Positions 57,089 to 64,000 of a DNA stretch of 64,000 bases are shown here, one piece after another (the stretch's first letter is position 1; each line of letters opens with the position of its first letter). The DNA lies in NCBI RefSeq assembly GCF_001866645.1, contig NZ_MLYP01000053.1:62001-126000 (forward strand). The letters run 5' to 3'. This DNA comes from Streptomyces colonosanans. GTDB lineage: Bacteria; Actinomycetota; Actinomycetes; Streptomycetales; Streptomycetaceae. The translations under genes were made by a program, and so were the position numbers. The notes beneath the pieces were generated by a model. It searched no databases, was not told where the DNA came from, and saw only the letters and a list, made by a program, of their open reading frames with translations.

Positions 57089-58152
57089 CCGGACGAACTC
57101 TGAGGCTGAGCAGGCTGCGACGGGTGGTGTCCGAGGGCCGCACGGCCCGGCCCGCCGAGGCCCGTGGCGGCCGGGCGCGCCGCCGCGGCACCCAGCCCAA
57201 AGTGGTCGCCCTCGGCGGTGGCAGAGGCCTGTCCGCCTCGCTGGCCGCGCTGCGCCGGATCACCGGCGACCTCACCGCCGTGGTGACCGTGGCGGACGAC
57301 GGCGGCTCCAGCGGCCGCCTGCGCGACGAGCTGGGCGTGCTCCCGCCGGGCGACCTGCGCAAGGCGCTGGCCGCGCTGTGCGGGGATGACGACTGGGGCC
57401 AGACCTGGGCCCGCGTCATCCAGCACCGTTTCCAGTCCAAGGGCGACCTGCATGACCACGCGGTCGGAAACCTGCTGATCGTCGCCCTGTGGGAGCAGCT
57501 CGGCGACCCCGTCCAGGCCCTCGACCTGGTCGGCAGGCTGCTCGGCGCACACGGCCGCGTCCTGCCCATGTCCGCCGTGCCCCTGGAGCTCCAGGCGCTG
57601 GTCAAGGGCCACGACCCGGAGCATCCGGAGGAAATCGGCACCGTACGAGGACAGGCGACGGTCGCGCTCACCCCCGGCGAGGTGCAGTCCGTGCACGTCG
57701 TGCCGCACGACCCGCCCGCCGTCCCCGAGGCCGTCGCCGCGGTTCTCGATGCCGACTGGGTGGTGCTCGGACCCGGCTCCTGGTTCTCCTCGGTGATGCC
57801 GCACCTGCTCGTGCCCGAACTCCTCGGCGCCGTCATGGAGACGAAGGCGCGCCGGGTGCTGTCCCTGAACCTCGCCCCGCAGCCCGGAGAGACCGAAGGC
57901 TTCTCCCCGCAGCGTCATTTGGAGGTTTTGGGACGACACGCCCCTAAACTCGCCCTGGACGTGGTGCTGGCCGACGAGGCCGCCGTGCCCGACGGTGCCT
58001 TGCTGGACGAGGCGGCCAAGCGGTTCGGTGCCGCGGTCGAGCTGGCGCCGGTGGCCCGCACCGACGGAACCCCACGGCACGACCCGGAGCTGCTGGCCGC
58101 CGCGTACGACCGTATTTTTCGGATGCATGGAAGGATCGGCCCATGGCGATGA
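57085..58152 (+). CDS. yvcK: Gluconeogenesis factor YvcK/CuvA
   Basis: 355 aa from GTG 57085, which overlaps the rapZ stop (GTGA). KVVALGGGRGLSASLAALRR is the nucleotide-sugar binding start; VADDGGSSGRLRDELG and GNLLIVALWEQ follow. YvcK proteins bind UDP-GlcNAc and control carbon flow and cell shape. The end overlaps the whiA start by 10 bases. Confidence 0.94.
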   Translation: MTGRTLRLSRLRRVVSEGRTARPAEARGGRARRRGTQPKVVALGGGRGLSASLAALRRITGDLTAVVTVADDGGSSGRLRDELGVLPPGDLRKALAALCGDDDWGQTWARVIQHRFQSKGDLHDHAVGNLLIVALWEQLGDPVQALDLVGRLLGAHGRVLPMSAVPLELQALVKGHDPEHPEEIGTVRGQATVALTPGEVQSVHVVPHDPPAVPEAVAAVLDADWVVLGPGSWFSSVMPHLLVPELLGAVMETKARRVLSLNLAPQPGETEGFSPQRHLEVLGRHAPKLALDVVLADEAAVPDGALLDEAAKRFGAAVELAPVARTDGTPRHDPELLAAAYDRIFRMHGRIGPWR

Positions 58153-59132
58153 CGGCAGCGGTGAAGGACGAGGTCTCCCGGCTTCCCGTCACCCGGACCT
58201 GCTGCAGAAAGGCGGAGGTCTCGGCGATCCTGCGGTTTGCGGGCGGACTGCACCTGGTCAGCGGCCGCATCGTGATCGAGGCGGAGCTGGACACGGCGAT
58301 GGCGGCCCGGCGTCTGAAGCGGGACATCCTGGAGATCTTCGGCCACAGCTCCGAACTGATCGTGATGGCGCCCGGCGGCCTGCGCCGCGGCTCCCGCTAT
58401 GTGGTGCGCGTGGTCGCGGGCGGCGATCAGCTGGCCCGCCAGACCGGCCTCGTCGACGGGCGGGGCCGTCCGATCCGCGGCCTGCCCCCGCAGGTGGTCT
58501 CGGGGGCAACCTGTGACGCCGAGGCGGCCTGGCGCGGCGCGTTCCTGGCGCACGGCTCGCTGACGGAACCCGGCCGCTCGTCCTCCCTCGAAGTGACCTG
58601 CCCCGGCCCGGAGGCCGCGCTCGCCCTGGTCGGCGCCGCCCGCCGTCTGTCGATCGCCGCGAAGGCCCGCGAGGTACGGGGCGTGGACCGCGTGGTCGTA
58701 CGGGACGGGGACGCGATCGGTGCCCTGCTCACTCGGCTGGGCGCGCACGAGTCCGTGCTGGCCTGGGAAGAGCGGCGGATGCGCCGAGAGGTCCGCGCCA
58801 CGGCGAACCGCCTCGCCAACTTCGACGACGCCAATCTGCGCCGCTCGGCGCGGGCGGCCGTCGCCGCCGGTGCGCGGGTCGCCCGCGCCCTGGAGATCCT
58901 CGCCGACGAGGTGCCCGAGCACCTCGCGGCCGCCGGGCGCCTGCGCATGGAGCACAAGCAGGCCTCCCTGGAGGAGCTGGGCGCCCTCGCCGACCCGCCG
59001 CTGACCAAGGACGCGGTCGCGGGCCGTATCCGCCGTCTGCTGGCGATGGCCGACAAGCGTGCCGCGGACCTCGGTATTCCGGGTACGGAGTCCAACCTCA
59101 CCGAGGAGATGGCGGACAACCTGGCGGGCTGA
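58143..59132 (+). CDS. whiA: Sporulation transcription factor WhiA
   Basis: 329 aa. A LAGLIDADG-like N-terminal fold (CCRKAEVSAILRFAGGLHLV, IVIEAELDTAMAARRLKR) and a C-terminal helix-turn-helix (KQASLEELGALADPPLTKDAVAGRIRR region). WhiA with WhiB drives the switch to sporulation septation. ATG 58143. Last gene of the uvrC-rapZ-yvcK-whiA operon. Confidence 0.96.
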   Translation: MAMTAAVKDEVSRLPVTRTCCRKAEVSAILRFAGGLHLVSGRIVIEAELDTAMAARRLKRDILEIFGHSSELIVMAPGGLRRGSRYVVRVVAGGDQLARQTGLVDGRGRPIRGLPPQVVSGATCDAEAAWRGAFLAHGSLTEPGRSSSLEVTCPGPEAALALVGAARRLSIAAKAREVRGVDRVVVRDGDAIGALLTRLGAHESVLAWEERRMRREVRATANRLANFDDANLRRSARAAVAAGARVARALEILADEVPEHLAAAGRLRMEHKQASLEELGALADPPLTKDAVAGRIRRLLAMADKRAADLGIPGTESNLTEEMADNLAG

Positions 59133-59215
59133 CCAGCATCGGCCGACCGGCCTGACCAGCCCCCATGTCCTGATCGTCCGCGGCCGCCCTGTCGCCTCCA
59201 GCCGGCCGCGTCCTC

Positions 59216-59257
59216 CCGCCAGGGGTCGGTCGGCACCGTCCGACCGACCCCTGGCGG
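59216..59257 (+). terminator. Strong terminator after whiA
   Basis: An 18-bp perfect stem (59216-59233 with 59240-59257; CCGCCAGGGGTCGGTCGG) and a 6-base loop, 84 nt after the whiA stop. Confidence 0.9.
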
Positions 59258-59837
59258 TTGCCACCGACATGCCGTCTTCGGCCCACCGGAACCGTCCGGC
59301 CGGCGCGGGCCCATCTGCGTCGGCCGCCGGGAACTCGGCGGCCGACGTCCACTGCTCGGCTTGCGCCGCCAGGCAGCGCGCGGCTGACACACGTCGCTCG
59401 GCGCACGTCGACCGATACGAATCGACTGGCACGCATCGACCGCCACCACACCCCGTCCGGCACCGGCCCAGGCCGCCCACAGGGGTGGTGTGCCTGCTGA
59501 GGTGTGATACATCCGGAAAATGTGTCACACCTGCAGATTTCTCCCTTCCGGTGAACAGCCGCCCTACACCCCGTCGGTGGGCGCAACCCCGACGGGCACG
59601 AGCTGGTCGGCGCCGGTCGGTCGATGTGGGATTACCGACAGTGACCACCCCGGGTTGACCGGCATGGGTCGACGACGGGGGTTGACAGGCCGCGTCGGCC
59701 GGCGTGAGGCGGGGGTGGGCGGGGCGGTGGAGGCACCCTGTTGCGGCGACGGTCAGGCGGGGGAATTGTCCAACTTGCCAGAAGTCTGAATTGGCACGAG
59801 ATCGGGGTATTTCACAAGTGAGCTGAGAGGTTCACGA
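59258..59837. other. Gene-poor region upstream of gap
   Basis: About 580 bp. The first part is repetitive (CCGAC/CGGCC units) with no believable gene; frames here lack normal codon bias. It contains the large inverted repeat at 59500-59532. Confidence 0.5.
59500..59532. promoter_or_regulatory. Near-perfect 33-bp inverted repeat
   Basis: AGGTGTGATACAT (59500-59512), 7-base spacer CCGGAAA, then ATGTGTCACACCT (59520-59532). Arms match in 12 of 13 positions. AT-rich compared with its surroundings and far from other genes. Best explained as a dimeric-regulator operator; no T run, so not a typical terminator. Confidence 0.5.
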
Positions 59838-59984
59838 ATGAGTGACCAACATGGTCAATTGGTACGGGCAATCCATAGCGAAATCGGGCGATCCCGGCGG
59901 TTGAAGCGAGAGGTCCGGACCTTTGTCGGCGCCGTGCTGTTCGGGATGCGTCCGGATGTCACTTCGGAGGCCTCAGAGGGGTAG
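59838..59984 (+). CDS. Possible small protein upstream of gap
   Basis: A 48-aa frame: ATG with GAGAGG 8 bases upstream, basic in the middle (EIGRSRRLKREVRTF), with a short hydrophobic stretch (VGAVLFGM). Lower GC than its neighbours and no match known to me. It ends 77 bp before gap, so might instead be part of the gap leader. Confidence 0.4.
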   Translation: MSDQHGQLVRAIHSEIGRSRRLKREVRTFVGAVLFGMRPDVTSEASEG

Positions 59985-60060
59985 GGTCGGGGGTGGTCGG
60001 GGACATCCCAATACAGCTCGCCGGCGTCAAAAACCGGCGTACCAACGAGGAGATCGGTTC

Positions 60061-61068
<1,008 letters not shown>

Positions 61069-61096
61069 TCGCCGAACCAGGCACCCCGATGCGAGA

Positions 61097-61138
61097 GCAG
61101 GGCTCGGACAGCGCACGGTCGCGCTGTCCGGGCCCTGC
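61097..61138 (+). terminator. Hairpin between gap and pgk
   Basis: An 18-bp stem with one G-U pair (61097-61114 with 61121-61138) and a 6-base loop. It likely ends gap transcripts or partly separates gap from pgk expression. Confidence 0.82.
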
Positions 61139-61212
61139 CTCGCGTACGCACCGACCGACCCTCGTACGATCAAGAGCCCCCTCCCCAGGAGCCCCTCCCC
61201 AGGAGTCCCCTC

Positions 61213-62424
61213 ATGAAGACGATCGACGAACTTCTCTCCGAAGGCGTGGACGGCAAGCGGGTCTTCGTCCGCGCCGACCTGAACGTGCCGCTGGCCGACG
61301 GCCTCATCACCGACGACGGCCGCATCCGCGCCGTCCTGCCCACCGTCAAGGCCCTCGCCGCTGCGGGCGCCAAGGTGGTCGTCGCCTCGCACCTGGGTCG
61401 CCCCAAGGGCGCGCCGGACCCGACCTTCTCGCTGCTCCCCGCCGCCGAGCGCCTCGGTGAACTCCTCGGCGCCCCCGTGGCGTTCGCCGGGGACACCGTC
61501 GGTCCCGCCGCCCACGACGCGGTCGACGGCCTTCAGCCCGGCCAGGTCGCGGTCATCGAGAACCTGCGCTTCAACCCCGGCGAGACCTCGAAGGACGACA
61601 CCGAGCGCGGTGAGTTCGCCGACCGGCTGGCCGCCCTGGCGGACGTCTACGTCGGTGACGGCTTCGGCGCGGTGCACCGCAAGCACGCCTCCGTGTACGA
61701 CCTCCCGGCCCGTCTGCCGCACTATGCCGGCTACCTCATCGCCACCGAGGTCGGTGTTCTGAAGAAGCTCACCGAGGACGTCCAGCGGCCGTACGTCGTC
61801 GCGCTGGGCGGCGCCAAGGTCTCCGACAAGCTCGCCGTTATTGACCAGCTGCTCGGCAAGGCCGACCGGCTGCTCATCGGCGGCGGGATGGCGTACACCT
61901 TCCTCAAGGCCAAGGGGTACGAGGTCGGTATCTCCCTCCTTCAGGAGGACCAGATCCCGGCTGTCACCGAGTACATCGAGCGCGCGGAGAAGCAGGGCGT
62001 CGAACTGCTCCTCCCGGTCGACGTACTGGTCGCCCCCGAGTTCCCGGACCTCAAGACCAAGGCCCCGGCGAACCCCACCACCGTCGCCGCGGACGCGATC
62101 CCGGCCGACCAGGAGGGCCTGGACATCGGTCCGGAGACCCGCAAGCTGTACGCCTCGAAGCTCGCCGACGCGGCCACCGTTTTCTGGAACGGCCCGATGG
62201 GCGTCTTCGAGCACCCCGACTACGCCGAGGGCACCAAGGTGGTCGCCCAGGCCCTCGTCGACGCCCCGGGCTTCACGGTGGTCGGTGGCGGTGACTCCGC
62301 CGCGGCCGTCCGCACCCTGGGATTCGGCGAGTCGGTATTCGGCCACATCTCGACCGGCGGCGGCGCCTCCCTCGAATACCTCGAGGGCAAGACGCTCCCC
62401 GGCCTCGCCGCACTGGAGGACTGA
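61213..62424 (+). CDS. pgk: Phosphoglycerate kinase
   Basis: 403 aa. VFVRADLNVPL, SHLGRPKG, KVSDKLAVID and GGGDSAAAV are the classic motifs. Forms ATP from 1,3-bisphosphoglycerate. ATG 61213; CAGGAGTCCCCTC upstream. tpiA follows after 6 bases, so co-transcribed. Confidence 0.97.
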   Translation: MKTIDELLSEGVDGKRVFVRADLNVPLADGLITDDGRIRAVLPTVKALAAAGAKVVVASHLGRPKGAPDPTFSLLPAAERLGELLGAPVAFAGDTVGPAAHDAVDGLQPGQVAVIENLRFNPGETSKDDTERGEFADRLAALADVYVGDGFGAVHRKHASVYDLPARLPHYAGYLIATEVGVLKKLTEDVQRPYVVALGGAKVSDKLAVIDQLLGKADRLLIGGGMAYTFLKAKGYEVGISLLQEDQIPAVTEYIERAEKQGVELLLPVDVLVAPEFPDLKTKAPANPTTVAADAIPADQEGLDIGPETRKLYASKLADAATVFWNGPMGVFEHPDYAEGTKVVAQALVDAPGFTVVGGGDSAAAVRTLGFGESVFGHISTGGGASLEYLEGKTLPGLAALED

Positions 62425-62430
62425 ACCCTG

Positions 62431-63207
62431 ATGAGCACCCGCACGCCGCTGATGGCGGGCAACTGGAAGATGAACCTCAACCATCTCGAGGCCATCGCCC
62501 ATGTCCAGAAGCTCGCCTTCGCCCTGGCGGACAAGGACCACGAGGCCGTCGAGGTGGCCGTCCTGCCGCCCTTCACCGACCTGCGCTCCGTGCAGACCCT
62601 GGTGGACGGCGACAAACTCAAGATCAAGTACGGCGCACAGGACATCTCGGCGCACGACGCCGGCGCCTACACCGGAGAGATCTCCGGTCCGATGCTGGCC
62701 AAGCTGAAGTGCACGTACGTGGTGATCGGCCACTCCGAGCGGCGCCAGTACCACCGCGAGACCGACGAGCTGGTGAACGCCAAGGTCAAGGCCGCCTTCA
62801 AGTACGGCCTGACCCCGATCCTGTGCGTCGGCGAGGAGCTGGACGTCCGCGAGGCGGGCGACCACGTCAGGCACACGCTCGCGCAGGTCGAGGGCGGTCT
62901 CAAGGACCTCCCGGCCGAGCAGGCCGAGTCCATCGTGATCGCCTACGAGCCCGTCTGGGCCATCGGCACCGGCAAGGTCTGCGGCTCCGACGACGCCCAG
63001 GAGGTCTGCTCGGCGATCCGCGGCAAGATCGCCGAGCTGTACACGCAGGACGTGGCCGACCAGGTCCGCATCCAGTACGGCGGCTCGGTGAAGTCGAGCA
63101 ACGTCGCCGAGATCATGGCGAAGCCGGACATCGACGGCGCCCTGGTCGGTGGTGCCTCGCTGGACGCCGACGAGTTCGTCAAGATCGTCCGCTTCCGCGA
63201 CCAGTGA
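62431..63207 (+). CDS. tpiA: Triosephosphate isomerase
   Basis: 258 aa. Catalytic residues visible: Asn11/Lys13 (AGNWKMN), His101 (VVIGHSERR) and Glu173 (AYEPVWAIGTG). Interconverts DHAP and glyceraldehyde 3-phosphate. ATG 62431, six bases after the pgk stop. Confidence 0.97.
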   Translation: MSTRTPLMAGNWKMNLNHLEAIAHVQKLAFALADKDHEAVEVAVLPPFTDLRSVQTLVDGDKLKIKYGAQDISAHDAGAYTGEISGPMLAKLKCTYVVIGHSERRQYHRETDELVNAKVKAAFKYGLTPILCVGEELDVREAGDHVRHTLAQVEGGLKDLPAEQAESIVIAYEPVWAIGTGKVCGSDDAQEVCSAIRGKIAELYTQDVADQVRIQYGGSVKSSNVAEIMAKPDIDGALVGGASLDADEFVKIVRFRDQ

Positions 63208-63360
63208 GGCGCGCGGCGGAGGCGATCCGACACGTCGCGAGTATGCGGTAGGAGCGATCCGTCGTACCCTTGCGGGGCCGAGACTGTTATTCGGAACGTG
63301 AAGTTTCAATAAGAGCTTCGGTCCCGTCGTCCATCCGAATCCGAGGAAGTTGGTCCAGCC

Positions 63361-63597
63361 GTGGTTTTGGGGTTCTCGATCGCCCTGATCGTCTTCAGCC
63401 TGATGCTGATGCTGCTGGTGCTGATGCACAAGGGGAAGGGCGGCGGCCTCTCCGACATGTTCGGCGGCGGCATGCAGTCCTCCGTCGGCGGCTCCTCGGT
63501 CGCCGAGCGCAACCTCGACCGGATCACCGTTGTGATCGGTCTGCTCTGGGTCGCGTGCATCATCGTGCTCGGCATCCTGATGAAGGTCAATCACTAG
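63361..63597 (+). CDS. secG: Preprotein translocase subunit SecG
   Basis: 78 aa. Two hydrophobic helices (GFSIALIVFSLMLMLLVLM and ITVVIGLLWVACIIVLGIL) around a Gly/Met-rich loop KGGGLSDMFGGGMQSS, which is diagnostic of SecG. Part of SecYEG. GTG 63361; no ATG is available. Confidence 0.93.
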   Translation: MVLGFSIALIVFSLMLMLLVLMHKGKGGGLSDMFGGGMQSSVGGSSVAERNLDRITVVIGLLWVACIIVLGILMKVNH

Positions 63598-63635
63598 GGC
63601 CGGACAACCGGCAGACCGCACACCGAGCGCATCAC

Positions 63636-63680
63636 GCCCCATGATGGGTACGTGTCTGAGGACGCGACCTATCATGGGGC
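63636..63680 (+). terminator. Hairpin after secG
   Basis: GCCCCATGAT (63636-63645) pairs perfectly with ATCATGGGGC (63671-63680); the 25-base loop can add a few pairs. Confidence 0.6.
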
Positions 63681-63804
63681 TTGCGTCTGGGTGGGGGTAA
63701 CTCCCATCGCTGGACGCGCGTTGGGCCTTACGTAGACTGAGGCGCTCGCAGCGGAGCGGAACGCCGATTCGCTTCGCGGCACCATCACGCAGGGAGTTAC
63801 GACC

Positions 63805-64000
63805 GTGGCAAGTGGCAACGCGATCCGAGGAAGCCGGGTCGGGGCGGGGCCGATGGGCGAGGCCGAGCGCGGCGAGTCCGCGCCGCGTCTGCGCATCTCC
63901 TTCTGGTGCTCCAACGGGCACGAGACGCAGCCGAGCTTCGCCAGCGACGCGCAGGTTCCCGAGACCTGGGACTGCCCGCGCTGCGGCTTTCCGGCCGGAC
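63805..64000 (+). CDS. RbpA-family RNA polymerase-binding protein (3' partial)
   Basis: First 65 residues only. Starts at GTG 63805 (AGGGAG upstream). SxNAIRGSRVGAGP, ISFWCSNGHETQPSFASDA and WDCPRCGFPAG (zinc-binding Cys pairs) are those of RbpA-like proteins, which stabilise sigma factor-RNA polymerase contact. This looks like the paralogue linked to secG rather than the main stress-induced RbpA. Confidence 0.85.
   Translation, partial: MASGNAIRGSRVGAGPMGEAERGESAPRLRISFWCSNGHETQPSFASDAQVPETWDCPRCGFPAG

Overview
The window is a high-GC actinobacterial chromosome segment, almost certainly Streptomyces. Evidence: dense GTG starts, strong third-position GC bias, a whiA developmental regulator, an XRE-DUF5753/DUF397/ATPase locus of the whiJ type, DUF6343 and RbpA-family genes, a TTA (bldA-type) codon in the transposase, and a core gene order (rpsA, coaE, uvrB, aroQ, uvrA, uvrC-rapZ-yvcK-whiA, gap-pgk-tpiA-secG) that I recall as the arrangement of other Streptomyces chromosomes. 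No rRNA, tRNA or CRISPR array was seen.

Layout. 1-9.5 kb: end of a secreted lytic transglycosylase, hrpB helicase, a methyltransferase, rpsA with a good vegetative promoter and terminator, a PAC2 protein, coaE (preceded by a broken duplicate of its own P-loop), a TPR protein and a DUF6343 membrane protein. 9.5-27 kb: mixed small metabolic genes (methyltransferases, DoxX, S4 RNA-binding protein, RidA, nucleotidyltransferase), the whiJ-like regulatory locus at 13.7-16.3 kb, gltD, CorA, psuG, ogt and a secreted phosphodiesterase. Several decayed genes lie here: the first 26 codons of a PF04672-type methyltransferase, a truncated MocR regulator and the tail of an F420/PPOX-type oxidoreductase. 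27-36 kb: MHYT protein, uvrB, a TerD gene pair, a Ca/H antiporter and an MFS carrier.

36-46 kb: the most notable feature is an intact-looking Tn3-family transposon of 9,999 bp (35926-45924). It has 48-bp terminal inverted repeats with two mismatches and a 5-bp target duplication GTTAC on both sides. It carries a tnpA broken by one in-frame amber codon just before the catalytic aspartate and also containing a TTA codon, a zinc-finger serine resolvase at the other end, and a passenger module: a divergent two-component system (histidine kinase plus OmpR-type regulator) facing a three-gene ABC-2 exporter operon whose first permease holds a large extracytoplasmic domain. This looks like a mobile sense-and-export (probable self-protection) cassette. 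It landed 30 bp upstream of the MFS start codon.

46-64 kb: aroQ, a metallo-hydrolase, a mycothiol-dependent maleylpyruvate isomerase-like protein, uvrA, YceI, a PfkB sugar kinase fused in frame to a LacI-regulator remnant, a Rieske lipoprotein, the overlapping uvrC-rapZ-yvcK-whiA operon with a very strong terminator, about 0.9 kb of sparse sequence with a near-perfect 33-bp inverted repeat and a possible 48-aa gene, then gap, pgk, tpiA, secG and the start of an RbpA-family gene. uvrA, uvrB and uvrC are all present, at separate loci.
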